From the NCBI GenBank assembly GCA_038240335.1, contig JBBSDV010000004.1, positions 1 to 38,348 of the forward strand: DNA of 38,348 nt, in the 5' to 3' direction. This document shows positions 14,827-22,551 of this stretch, piece by piece; positions within the stretch are counted from its first letter, which is position 1, and the number at the start of each line of letters is the position of its first letter. A program made the translations under genes and the position numbers. Under the pieces are notes generated by a model, which saw only the letters and a program-made list of their open reading frames with translations, had not been told where the DNA came from and ran no database searches. Origin of the DNA: JBBSDV01 sp038240335. Lineage in GTDB: Bacteria; Chloroflexota; Dehalococcoidia; DSTF01; JACRBR01.

Positions 14827-16608
14827 TTACGCCTCGAACCAGTTCGTGAGGGCGCCCTCGGTGCCGACGGCGTACGTCGTCGGGCCGGTGGTGTTGATTA
14901 CACCCTTGAGCTTCGGCTGCCGGGCCGCGAACTCGACCGGCGTCACGACGGGCACGTTGTACATCTTCTGCGAGGTGTACTTCTGCAGCTCGAAGTTCTG
15001 CTTGTGCAGCTCGTCGAGATCCTGCGCCTGGAGCATCTTCTTGATGTTCGCCTGCAGCTCGGGGTCGTTGATGCTCGAGTGGTTACGGCCGCCGCCCGCC
15101 TCCTTCGTGTAGAACATGTTCTGCCAGTAGGCGGCGATGTCGCTGAACACCGACTCGAGGCTGAAGGCGAAGCCGTCGAACTTGCCGGCAAAGGTCTGCG
15201 CGATGTAGTTGCCGTACTCTTCCGGCACTTCCTTCACGTTCACGCCGGCCTGCCCCAGCATCGCGGGGAGCGCCTGCCGGACGATGTCGTAATACGGCAC
15301 GATCGTCGTGTAGACGGTGCTGCTGAAGTGCATCGGCGCGTCGAAGCTGCTGACACCTGCGGCCTCAAACAGCTTCTTCGCCTCCGCGACGTCGTACTTG
15401 TAGTTCGTGCCAGCGTCGCCAATCTGGTCGCCCTTCGGATCGAGCCACCACGACTTGCCGAAGCCCGCGTTGATCGGCATGTTCGGCCACTCACCGCCCT
15501 CTTTCGATACGAGATCGAGCAGACCGTCGCGGTCGAGCGCACGCGACATCGCCTGCCGGACGCGCTCGTCGGCGAACGGCTTGGCGTCGCCAGTGTAGCT
15601 CGATGGCTGGAAGATGAGCATGCTGAGGATGTTGCGCGGCGCGCGATCGATGATCGCGTTCGAGGACTGGCTTTGGACCGATCCGAGCAGCTTGGGAGGC
15701 ACCGAGATCGTGTCGAGCTGGCCGGCGGCGAACTGCGAGAGCACCTGGTTCTGGTCCGTGATGACCGCGAGGTTGACGGCGTCGAGGTACGGCATCGCCG
15801 CGCCGTTCTTGTCCTTCTCGAAGTAGTCCGGATTCTTCTTCCATGCCATGACGACGTTCGGCTCGTACTTGTCGAAGATGAACGGCCCGGAGCCGAGCAT
15901 CCTGTCCTCCGACGCCGTATCGCTCGACTCGATGAACTCGCGCGGCATGATCCAGAGATCCTGGAACGACGCGATGCGCGATTTGAAGAGGCCGAATGGC
16001 TCCTTCAGCTTGAACGTGACGACCTGGCCGTTGGCCGTGACGTTGTCGACCATCGCCATATTGCCCTTGTTCGGCGAGATCGAGCGGTAGCGGTTGAACG
16101 AATAGACGACGTCGTCGCCGACGAGCTTGCGGCCGTTGACGGGCGGCACGTTGTGCCACTTGACGTCGTCGCGCAGCGTAAAGATGTACGTCAACGGATC
16201 CGGATTCTCGAGCTTCGATGTCAGCTCGTTCTCCGTCGTGTACCAGTCCGCCTGATCGAGGTCGCCCACCACCGTCTTGAAGCGCAGCAAGCGGCTGTAT
16301 GAGTAGGACGCGAGCGCGTGCGTGAGGAAGGTCGATGCCTTCATCGGGTCCTTGCCGAGCACGAGACTCACGGTGCCGTGCAGCGTGCCGCCGGCCTTCG
16401 GCGTGCCCTCGCTGCCGCCGCCGGTCGACGTCTTCCCTGACGCCGGCGAACCGCCGCCGACGGGCGTCTTGTCCTTGCTGCTGCTGCTGCTACATCCGAC
16501 GACGGCGATCGCCGCCGCTGATGCCCCCGTGACGCCGGCCATCTGCAGCGCGCGCCGCCGGCTCACCCGCCGGTCCGTGAAGCGGTTCCAGTACGATTCC
16601 TGGCTCAT
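14827..16608 (-). CDS. Family 5 extracellular solute-binding lipoprotein (peptide ABC importer)
   Basis: 593 residues from the ATG at 16608, chosen because GAGGGAGGGATC lies just upstream and the signal begins there; an earlier ATG at 16758 adds 50 unrelated residues. The N-terminus is a Tat-type lipoprotein signal: SRRRALQMAG (twin arginine at 17-19), a hydrophobic stretch and lipobox VVGC with Cys39, then a Ser-rich tether. The mature part has the SBP_bac_5 pattern: LEYSRLLRFK-like start (YSYSRLLRF), YTFTLRDDVKWH (here YIFTLRDDVKWHN), GDDVVYSFNRY, FKLKEPFG, LGSGPFIFDKYEPN, VRQAMSRALDRDGL, and a C-terminal VVTPVEFAARQPKLKGV. It captures peptides or similar solutes at the membrane surface and hands them to the OppBC-like permeases encoded downstream. 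Confidence 0.93.
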   Translation of the reverse strand: MSQESYWNRFTDRRVSRRRALQMAGVTGASAAAIAVVGCSSSSSKDKTPVGGGSPASGKTSTGGGSEGTPKAGGTLHGTVSLVLGKDPMKASTFLTHALASYSYSRLLRFKTVVGDLDQADWYTTENELTSKLENPDPLTYIFTLRDDVKWHNVPPVNGRKLVGDDVVYSFNRYRSISPNKGNMAMVDNVTANGQVVTFKLKEPFGLFKSRIASFQDLWIMPREFIESSDTASEDRMLGSGPFIFDKYEPNVVMAWKKNPDYFEKDKNGAAMPYLDAVNLAVITDQNQVLSQFAAGQLDTISVPPKLLGSVQSQSSNAIIDRAPRNILSMLIFQPSSYTGDAKPFADERVRQAMSRALDRDGLLDLVSKEGGEWPNMPINAGFGKSWWLDPKGDQIGDAGTNYKYDVAEAKKLFEAAGVSSFDAPMHFSSTVYTTIVPYYDIVRQALPAMLGQAGVNVKEVPEEYGNYIAQTFAGKFDGFAFSLESVFSDIAAYWQNMFYTKEAGGGRNHSSINDPELQANIKKMLQAQDLDELHKQNFELQKYTSQKMYNVPVVTPVEFAARQPKLKGVINTTGPTTYAVGTEGALTNWFEA

Positions 16609-16763
16609 GAGTGATCCCTCCCTCTCAACGCGATACTCCCTTATCAGGAATACTACTACCGATGCGGACAGATGGATGCTTCCAATAACGTATACATTCG
16701 CAACATTGCCGTCGCAGCCGCGCGCCCATAGACGTCCTTGGCTGCCATGCCGCCGCATCCAAT

Positions 16764-16771
16764 GGTATAAA
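16764..16771 (+). promoter_or_regulatory. Possible extended -10 promoter for the cohesin membrane protein
   Basis: TGGTATAAA ends at 16771, fitting an extended -10 (TGnTATAAA). Transcription would start near 16778, about 40 bases before the ATG. No good -35 is present at 17 bp. The call rests on one short motif. Confidence 0.35.
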
Positions 16772-16819
16772 GGGTCTCACTCTGCGCGGGATGCGCACAC
16801 CCCGAGGAGGATGGTCGAA

Positions 16820-17503
16820 ATGCTGAACAAACGAGGGGCGCGCTGGCTCGGCGTCGCCGCTATCACCGCATGCGTGGTTGCCGGCTTTGCAAGCGCGCTC
16901 GGCCCACACCACGTCGCAGCGCAGGCGGGCGATACGCTCGTACGCGTCCAGCCGCAGAAGACGTCCATCACCGAGGGCGACCAGCTCGCGATCGACGTGA
17001 CGATCGAGAACGTGAAGAACGAGGCATCGATCCAATTCGACTTGCTGTACAACCCCAGCATCTTCCAGACGGCCAACGCCGGCGATGACCCAAACGCCGG
17101 CTTTGTTCAAAAGGGCGATTTCCTCGGCTCGACGAACCGGCAGGTCGTCTGCAATCCGGTGAGCAACGAGGGCGTCGTGCGATTTACGTGCGTGACGCTC
17201 GGCGTGGACCCGCCCGGCCCCGACGGTGGCGGCACGCTGGCCACGGTGTTCCTGAAGGCGATCGGCTCGGGCAAGACCGATCTCACGCTCGAGCGGGTGG
17301 CGGCGAACACCGTCGGTATCGACACGCCCGAGATCCCGCTGCAAGTGCAGAATGCAACGATCAACGTGTCGAGCAAGGGCGGCTTCAACTGGCTCCTCTG
17401 GCTGCCGATCATCGTCGTCGTCGTACTGATCATCGCTGCCGCGGTCGCGTTCGCTGCGATGCAATCGCGCCGCCGATCCGCCGCACCGCCGGCCATGCGT
17501 TAG
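16820..17503 (+). CDS. Membrane-anchored cohesin-domain protein
   Basis: 227 residues. The ATG at 16820 is chosen because GAGGAGG (16804-16810) sits nine bases upstream; the ATG at 16811 directly abuts that sequence. Residues 1-33 are a signal peptide ending near VAAQA. A single cohesin-like domain follows: VQPQKTSITEGDQLAIDVTIENV, ASIQFDLLYNPSIFQ, GGTLATVFLKAIGSGKTDLTLERV, VQNATINVS. The C-terminal part has a transmembrane helix (WLLWLPIIVVVVLIIAAAVAFAA) and a basic tail (QSRRR). So the domain is displayed outside, held by the C-terminus, unlike the two lipid-anchored cohesins at 2684-4859. It is divergent from the peptide-binding protein gene. Confidence 0.88.
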   Translation: MLNKRGARWLGVAAITACVVAGFASALGPHHVAAQAGDTLVRVQPQKTSITEGDQLAIDVTIENVKNEASIQFDLLYNPSIFQTANAGDDPNAGFVQKGDFLGSTNRQVVCNPVSNEGVVRFTCVTLGVDPPGPDGGGTLATVFLKAIGSGKTDLTLERVAANTVGIDTPEIPLQVQNATINVSSKGGFNWLLWLPIIVVVVLIIAAAVAFAAMQSRRRSAAPPAMR

Positions 17504-17544
17504 GCCGCCTGGCAGGGTGTTGAAACAACGCTTGCCGATCCGTG

Positions 17545-17566
17545 GCGCGGGCTTTTCAGCCCGCGT
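17545..17566. terminator. Bidirectional hairpin between convergent genes
   Basis: A perfect 8-bp stem, CGCGGGCT/AGCCCGCG, with a TTTC loop, extended by one G-U pair. It lies between the converging cohesin gene (ends 17503) and DinB-like gene (ends 17603). No strong T-run follows. Confidence 0.55.
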
Positions 17567-17602
17567 CGCGGGTTCAGTGGCAGTGCTCGAACGATGCGAC
17601 AC

Positions 17603-18121
17603 CTAGCTCACGGCGGCGATGATCTTCGCGGCGTGCTGCAGGTGATCCTCGTCGTGGACGCGCTGGAATACCGCCCACTCGAGGCAGTTCAGCGGCCCAA
17701 AGAACGGATGCTGGGCCGTCTCGGTGACATTGGCGTCCGACGGCAGATCGCGGACGGCGTCGAGGAGGCGCGCGTTCGATTCCCGCAGCTGCGAGACCAG
17801 CGTTGAAAATGGCGCGCCCTCGTCGTCCTTCTTGAACCCGAGTACGCGCTCGCCCGTCGCAACGCTGCCGCCCTTCGATGTTGTGTCGATGATCCGCGTT
17901 ACGCCGTCCTCGGCCGTGATCACATGGAGGGTGAGCTCGCGGATCGACCACTCGTCGGGCGCGGGTTTCGCTCCGGTTGTCGCTTCCGGAACGCCGCTTA
18001 TGAGCTCGAGGTATTTCGTCTGGCTCGTGCCGATCAGATCGATGATCGCCTCGCGCGATTTCCCTGCCTGATGCTGAATGTACGAGCGAACACGCCCGCG
18101 GACATCGTCGCTGAGAACCAT
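17603..18121 (-). CDS. DinB-like four-helix metal-binding protein
   Basis: 172 residues from the ATG at 18121, which has GGAGG seven bases upstream; frames reaching further upstream have no matching signal. The sequence fits the DinB/YfiT superfamily: an N-terminal helix with Asp/Arg-rich start, PAPDEWSIRELTLHVITAEDG with the first histidine ligand, and HDEDHLQHAAKIIA at the C-terminus with the second and third histidines. Members include thiol transferases (mycothiol- or bacillithiol-dependent) and damage-induced proteins. Without a thiol-binding signature the substrate cannot be named. Cytosolic. It lies 53 bp downstream of the 50-residue membrane protein gene and is probably co-transcribed with it. 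Confidence 0.85.
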   Translation of the reverse strand: MVLSDDVRGRVRSYIQHQAGKSREAIIDLIGTSQTKYLELISGVPEATTGAKPAPDEWSIRELTLHVITAEDGVTRIIDTTSKGGSVATGERVLGFKKDDEGAPFSTLVSQLRESNARLLDAVRDLPSDANVTETAQHPFFGPLNCLEWAVFQRVHDEDHLQHAAKIIAAVS

Positions 18122-18174
18122 CGCTGAACCTCCGTGCAGAATCATCGCACGGTCTGCAGGCTTGCGACAGAGCG

Positions 18175-18327
18175 CTAGCGCCGCCGCACAGCCGAGATTC
18201 GCGCCTTCATACGCTCGAGCAGCGCGGTCATCACCCGCGCCCACGGATCCCAGAGGTGGAATACATCGGCGGTGAACAAGAGAATCACGCCGAGCAAGTC
18301 GTAGTAGAGAATATCGCCCGTCGACAC
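18175..18327 (-). CDS. Small (50-residue) single-helix membrane protein
   Basis: A short gene with GTG start at 18327 and a near-perfect Shine-Dalgarno (GAGGAGGT) seven bases upstream. The product begins MSTGDILYYDLLGVILLFTA, a hydrophobic helix. It continues with DVFHLWDPWARVMT, an aromatic interface segment, and ends in a basic amphipathic tail (ERMKARISAVRRR), so it is probably an inner-membrane protein with a cytosolic tail. I do not recognise a family. A longer upstream in-frame ATG (18459) gives a basic, unprotein-like extension and crosses the ribosome binding site, so it is rejected. It is followed by the DinB-like gene. Confidence 0.7.
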   Translation of the reverse strand: MSTGDILYYDLLGVILLFTADVFHLWDPWARVMTALLERMKARISAVRRR

Positions 18328-18637
18328 CGAACCACCTCCTCGTCCAATCGCGCGAATCACCCGAGCGCGCACCCTGGGCGGCATCGATGACGGGGGGGGG
18401 CGATGTCGCCATCTGCACGGTACCGCCGGCGTAGCGAGGGCGGTGATGATCGATGTCAAGCGCGAGCGGTTAATCGTCCGGCGACGTCAAGTTCGGGATC
18501 CAGAGGATCGCCGCCGAGGACGCAGATCTTGCCGGCTTGAATGGTGTTCACCGGCCGCGAAGAAGGGTGCGCATTGGTCAAGGCATGGCGGCGTTCCGGG
18601 GCGTTCCGGGGCGTGAAGGCGCACGGCGGCGCATCCA

Positions 18638-19387
18638 TCACAGACCGACGTTGCGCGCGACCGTCGTCGCGCGGGCCTGCGCGATCGGCCGGACGACCAG
18701 TTCGTCGATGTTCACGTGCAGCGGTCGCGTCACGACCCAGGCGACGCAATCAGCGATGTCGTCGCCGGTCAATGGCGTCAGGCCTTCGTACACCTTCGCT
18801 GCCCGCTCGCGATCGCCGCCGAACCGCGTGACGCTGAATTCCGTCTCGACCATGCCGGGATCGATCTCGATGACATGCACGGGCTTTCCCAGCAACTCAA
18901 GCCGCAGCGTCTGCGAGACGGCGCGGACGCCGTGCTTCGCGCTGGTGTAGCCGCCGCCGCCCGGATACGTCTCGATGCCGGCGATCGAGCCGATGTTGAC
19001 GATGTGGCCGTTGCCGCTCGCTTCCAGCGTTGGCAGCAGGGCGCGCGTCACCATCATCAGCCCCAACACATTCGTCTCCCACATGATCCGCCAGTGCTCG
19101 TCGTCGGCGTCCGCCACCGTCTCCGCCCCGTACGCGCCGCCGGCGTTGTTCACGAGGACATCGCAGCGCTCGATCTGCGCGGCGAACGCATCGACGCTCG
19201 CCCGATCCCGCACGTCGAGAGCAAGCGACCGCGCGCCGATCGGATCGCCGACTTCGTGCAGGTGATCGACCCGTCTCGCCCCGATCACGACGTCGAATCC
19301 CTCATCGTGCAGCCGCCGCGCCGTCGCAGCGCCGATGCCGCCGCTCGCTCCTGTGATCACCGCGACCCGCTTCGTACTTTCGTTCAT
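18638..19387 (-). CDS. Short-chain dehydrogenase/reductase (classical SDR)
   Basis: 249 residues, typical for classical SDRs, cytosolic. The nucleotide-binding TGASGGIG lies at about 12-19. GARRVDHL, with basic residues after the second strand, suggests NADP(H). LVNNAGGAYG follows. Catalytic residues are Ser in NIGSIAG and Tyr/Lys in GYTSAKHGV (YxxxK). IDPGMVETEF is the family's conserved PG motif. The overall pattern resembles YdfG-like 3-hydroxy-acid dehydrogenases (NADP-dependent oxidation of serine or 3-hydroxy acids), but substrate assignment is tentative. The ATG at 19387 has GGAGGGACG upstream. Neighbours give no pathway link. Confidence 0.92.
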   Translation of the reverse strand: MNESTKRVAVITGASGGIGAATARRLHDEGFDVVIGARRVDHLHEVGDPIGARSLALDVRDRASVDAFAAQIERCDVLVNNAGGAYGAETVADADDEHWRIMWETNVLGLMMVTRALLPTLEASGNGHIVNIGSIAGIETYPGGGGYTSAKHGVRAVSQTLRLELLGKPVHVIEIDPGMVETEFSVTRFGGDRERAAKVYEGLTPLTGDDIADCVAWVVTRPLHVNIDELVVRPIAQARATTVARNVGL

Positions 19388-19547
19388 CGTCCCTCCATAT
19401 GGCTGCCTCCCGCACGCGAATCTGTTCGTGCGCGCGGTTATTCTTGTTCAGCTTTCGGCCTGCCGTCCTGACCCTCCATTGCACAACAACACCACGCAAA
19501 GCGCAGTGCGGCGAGGAGTACCAGTCATTCCGCCGCCTGCGTCGGCT

Positions 19548-20228
19548 CTATGGGCTGTCAGAGGTTGGCGGCCGCCGCCGTCGCACCCGCATGCAGAACC
19601 ACGCGACGGCGGTGACATACAACAGCGCGAGCAGCCAGGCGCCGGCGACGTCGCTCGGCCAGTGCGCGCCATCGATCACACGCTCGACGCCAGCGCACAC
19701 GACGAGCACCACGCACACCGCCCGCAGTGCAATCCATGCCGGACGTTGCGGCACGATAATCGGCGCGAACGCGAACAGCAAGGCGAAGACGATGCAGACG
19801 CCGAACGCATGGCCGCTCGGGTAGCTTGCGCGGTACGGGTACTGCTGCGCCAGTGTCGGGATGCGCGAAGGGTCCTGCGGCCGATCGATCAGGCGGCGCA
19901 GGCCGATTTGGACGACGCCCATCGGCAGCACGCCGACGACGGCCGCCGCTTCGACGAACGCACGACGCGCCAGCAGCAGCGCGGCCACGATGACGACGAG
20001 CGCGATCACGACCGGCACGTTGCCGAGATCCGTCAAGTAGCCAAGCGTCGTGTCGGCGAGCGGCACGCGCTCCTGGTGCGCTTCTAGCGTTTCGAGCACG
20101 CGCTGCTCGGGGGCGATGAAGTAGGTGTAGTGCGCCCAGATTGACAGCCCGACGAACGCCGCGAAGAGCAGCACGCAGGCGATGCAGAAGACAACGTCCT
20201 CGCGCGAGCTGGGGCCTCGTTTACGCAT
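19548..20228 (-). CDS. PAP2-family membrane phosphatase
   Basis: 226 residues with about five or six transmembrane helices. The three phosphatase motifs of the PAP2/acid-phosphatase superfamily are present: RRLIDRPQDPSR (motif 1, K/R...RP), YPSGHAF (motif 2) and GVERVIDGAHWPSDVAG (motif 3, normally SRxxxxxHxxxD; here the Ser position is Val-Glu before Arg). It probably dephosphorylates a lipid phosphate such as phosphatidic acid or undecaprenyl pyrophosphate. The latter would support the lipid-linked glycosylation genes elsewhere in the window (inference). The start at 20228 (ATG) has a poor ribosome binding site and lies next to a 119-bp heptamer array. Confidence 0.9.
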   Translation of the reverse strand: MRKRGPSSREDVVFCIACVLLFAAFVGLSIWAHYTYFIAPEQRVLETLEAHQERVPLADTTLGYLTDLGNVPVVIALVVIVAALLLARRAFVEAAAVVGVLPMGVVQIGLRRLIDRPQDPSRIPTLAQQYPYRASYPSGHAFGVCIVFALLFAFAPIIVPQRPAWIALRAVCVVLVVCAGVERVIDGAHWPSDVAGAWLLALLYVTAVAWFCMRVRRRRPPTSDSP

Positions 20229-20250
20229 GCCCGCAGTATCCGCATTTCAA

Positions 20251-20369
20251 GCAGGAAGCAGGAAGCAGGAAGCGGGAAGCGGGGAGCGCTGGCGCGGGAC
20301 GTGGGAGGTGAAGGAGGTGAGCGATGAGAGGTCGCAGGCGGGATGCGGTATGCGGGATATGAGAATGGA
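20251..20369 (+). repeat. Heptanucleotide repeat array, GCAGGAA type drifting to GATGCGG (about 17 units)
   Basis: Units in one 7-bp phase: GCAGGAA three times, GCGGGAA, GCGGGGA, then looser units (CGCGGGA, CGTGGGA) and words such as GATGCGG, TATGCGG and GATATGA. It fills the spacer upstream of the PAP2 gene and is the longest array of this kind in the window. Confidence 0.75.
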
Positions 20370-20378
20370 TCCCCAACC

Positions 20379-20410
20379 TGTCTTTCAGAGCGAAGCGAAG
20401 AATCTTGTTC
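20379..20410 (+). repeat. Dispersed CTGTCTTTCAGAGCGAAGCGAAGAATCTT element, copy 2
   Basis: Matches 7811-7842 apart from a 2-bp indel and a few substitutions. It lies just past the heptamer array, between the PAP2 and enoyl-CoA hydratase genes. Confidence 0.7.
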
Positions 20411-20494
20411 GGCTGTCGACGAACGCGCGCTTTTTACCACAATGTCGGTGGTGCGGGCGGGCCGACGTGCCCACAGTTCCATGTCTGCGTCGCC

Positions 20495-21322
20495 TCAGAG
20501 GGCGGTCTCGCCGGTCGCCTCGTCCATCTCATTCAAGCCGCGATCATTGGTGACGTATGCGCGCATAAGCTGCGCGGCGTCGTCCGAACGCATCGTGCGG
20601 TTAAACGCGGCCTGCTCGAAACGCAGCGCATCGCCCAGCGGCATTTCGGCGCCCTGCAAGATGCACTGCTTGATCAAGGCGACACTGAGCGCGGGCCGCC
20701 GCGCGAGCTCCGCCGCGAGCGCGAGCACGTCCGGCATCAGCCGATCGGCGTCGACGGCGCGGTGCGCGAGGCCGAGCCGCTCGGCGGTGTCGGCATCCAC
20801 GGCGTCGCCGAGCAGCATTAGTTCGAGCGCCTTCGCCGTGCCGACGAGCCGCGTCATCCGCTGCGTTCCGCCTGCGCCGGGCAAAATGCCGACGCGCACC
20901 TCGGGCAGCCCAAAGACGCCGCCGCGGGCGATGTACCGAAAGTCGCAGGCCAGAGCGAGCTCGCAACCACCGCCCATCGCGGTGCCGTTGATGGCGGCGA
21001 TGACGGGCTGGGGCAGCGCCTGCAGTTTTAGCGTCAGCTGGTGCATCGCGTGCAGCTCCTGGCCGCCGCCGGGTACATCGCGGCTGCGCACGACGTCGGA
21101 GATCGCCGTCAGCTCACCAACGTCGTAGTGAGTGATGAAGATGCCGTCGGCGCCGCCCGTCAGGACGAGCACGCGCGTCTCGACATCATCGGCAAGCGCA
21201 TCGACAAGCGCATGCAGCTCGCCAACCATCGCCCCATTGAGCAGGTTCTGCGGCGGGTTGATCATCGTTGCAATGAGCGTCGTGCCCTCGCGCCGCGTTG
21301 TCAGGTACTTATATTCGGTCAT
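20495..21322 (-). CDS. Enoyl-CoA hydratase/isomerase (crotonase family)
   Basis: 275 residues, cytosolic. Crotonase signatures: NPPQNLLNGAMVGEL at the N-terminus, the oxyanion-hole region GIFITHYDVGEL, AINGTAMGGGCELALACD, and YIARGGVFGLPEVRVGILPGAGGTQRM. The Glu of GLPEV stands where the catalytic Glu lies; the first catalytic Glu, usually in the GGGCELAL region, is also present. Both hydratase glutamates thus appear kept. It would hydrate 2-enoyl-CoA in fatty-acid or aromatic degradation, or belong to a related crotonase reaction. The ATG at 21322 follows GAGGTGG in a heptamer-like spacer. It lies 37 bp after the cyclase-family gene and probably forms an operon with it. Confidence 0.92.
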   Translation of the reverse strand: MTEYKYLTTRREGTTLIATMINPPQNLLNGAMVGELHALVDALADDVETRVLVLTGGADGIFITHYDVGELTAISDVVRSRDVPGGGQELHAMHQLTLKLQALPQPVIAAINGTAMGGGCELALACDFRYIARGGVFGLPEVRVGILPGAGGTQRMTRLVGTAKALELMLLGDAVDADTAERLGLAHRAVDADRLMPDVLALAAELARRPALSVALIKQCILQGAEMPLGDALRFEQAAFNRTMRSDDAAQLMRAYVTNDRGLNEMDEATGETAL

Positions 21323-21323
21323 G

Positions 21324-21358
21324 CCTCACGTCCACCTCTCATCTCTCACCGCCCGGCT
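21324..21358 (-). repeat. Degenerate heptanucleotide repeat holding a ribosome binding site
   Basis: On the minus strand the 7-bp frames read CGGTGAG, AGATGAG, AGGTGGA, CGTGAGG. The GATGAGAGGT core also occurs in the array at 20251-20369. The AGAGGTGG segment serves as Shine-Dalgarno of the enoyl-CoA hydratase gene. Confidence 0.5.
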
Positions 21359-21359
21359 G

Positions 21360-22259
21360 CTAGAACAGCGCCAGCGGGTTCGCCGGCGAGCCGGTGCCGC
21401 GGGGCAGCGGCAGCGGCGCGACGGTGAGCATGAACTCGTACCGCGACTCTTCGGCGCACGCTGCCGCGAGCGGCTCGAGCAGCGCGTTGTCGACGAGGGC
21501 GACGCCGAATGCGTAGATCGCAGCATGTACCGGCAGCGCCATGTTGTTCCGGTTCGGCACAGCGTCCATCAAGTCCCACACGAGCACGGCGACGTCGTGG
21601 TCGCGGAGGTAGCGCAGACAGTCGGGATCGAGCCCGGGCGACGGCGGCGCGTAGCCGCTCCATGCCGGGTTCTGGCGCTGCCATGCCGCGCGCCCGCTGT
21701 GGACGACGATCGCATCGCCGGCACCGACAGTGACGCCCTCCGCCTTCGCGATCGCCTCCAATTCTTCGGCGCGCACGGGCGTGTCGAGCGTGATGCAGGC
21801 TCCATCGCGAAACTTCGGCACGTCGAGGAGGACGCCGCGCGTGACGATGCCGTCGCGCCACGCGTCGATGCTGCCGAATCGCGCGCCCTGGCTCGTCACC
21901 TCGATGCGCGGGTCGCGGCCGTTCCACATCCCGTCGCCGCTCCAGACATGGCAGAGCGCATCGATGTGGGTCGTCTGATACCCGTGGTACAGCAGCCCGA
22001 TATGATCGACGACGCCGCCCCCGGCGGAGCCGCCATCCATGACGCGAAAGAAGTGCTGCGCCGGGTTCGGATTGTTCGGTCCCGGCACGGTGGGGATGTC
22101 GCGGCTGAGCGAGACAATGCGCCCGCTGCGCACGAGCGCCGCTGCTTCGCACCGCTTTTCCGGGGTGATGAAGTTGATTGCACCGCGTTGGTCGTCGGGA
22201 CCCCAACGCCCCCAATTGTTCCGCTTCGTCAGCAGTTCGGTGATCTCGTCGTTCGTCAT
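21360..22259 (-). CDS. Cyclase-family (kynurenine-formamidase-like) metal hydrolase
   Basis: 299 residues from the ATG at 22259, which has GGGGAGG six bases upstream. The family motif HxGTHxDxPxH appears as HGYQTTHIDALCHV, with the metal-binding His and Asp positions kept. Other features are WGPDDQRGAINFITPEK at the N-terminus (common in the longer members), GVLLDVPKF, AGDAIVVHSGR, and PVHAAIYAFGVALVDN near the C-terminus. Members hydrolyse N-formylkynurenine, cyclic amides or related bonds; many longer members have no known substrate. Cytosolic. Its gene precedes the crotonase gene by 37 bp, suggesting a shared catabolic pathway for a ring- or amide-containing compound, which is an inference. 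Confidence 0.88.
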   Translation of the reverse strand: MTNDEITELLTKRNNWGRWGPDDQRGAINFITPEKRCEAAALVRSGRIVSLSRDIPTVPGPNNPNPAQHFFRVMDGGSAGGGVVDHIGLLYHGYQTTHIDALCHVWSGDGMWNGRDPRIEVTSQGARFGSIDAWRDGIVTRGVLLDVPKFRDGACITLDTPVRAEELEAIAKAEGVTVGAGDAIVVHSGRAAWQRQNPAWSGYAPPSPGLDPDCLRYLRDHDVAVLVWDLMDAVPNRNNMALPVHAAIYAFGVALVDNALLEPLAAACAEESRYEFMLTVAPLPLPRGTGSPANPLALF

Positions 22260-22455
22260 CAATCGCCTCCCCTTCGTGCAATCGCCGGCGCGTCACGTCC
22301 ACACGATATGACGTGGCGCCATAGAGTTCGAGTCGTCAACGCTTCACGGAACGTCGCCAAGCGCTGGTCGACGCGGAAGCAGGTGATTCGGACTACATAT
22401 GATCCTTCCCCTGATCGAATAGCCATGACCGGAGCCGGATCAGCCGCCCTCGCGT

Positions 22456-22464
22456 GATACACTC
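22456..22464 (+). promoter_or_regulatory. Possible extended -10 promoter for lon
   Basis: TGATACACT fits an extended -10 (TGnTAnnnT), giving a transcript start about 80 bases before the lon GTG. No convincing -35 is present, and I see no CIRCE-type or HAIR-type inverted repeat. Confidence 0.3.
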
Positions 22465-22551
22465 GTCCTTGCCGATACTGAAGGCAGGTCTACGCCCGAA
22501 GTCAGCCGCCGCACGATGGCGGCGCGTCGGGCGGGCCGGTTGAGGTGATAC

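Noticed and set aside
22263..22551. Heat-shock operator (CIRCE or HAIR) in front of lon
   Set aside because: No inverted repeat matching either consensus is found in this 289-bp region.
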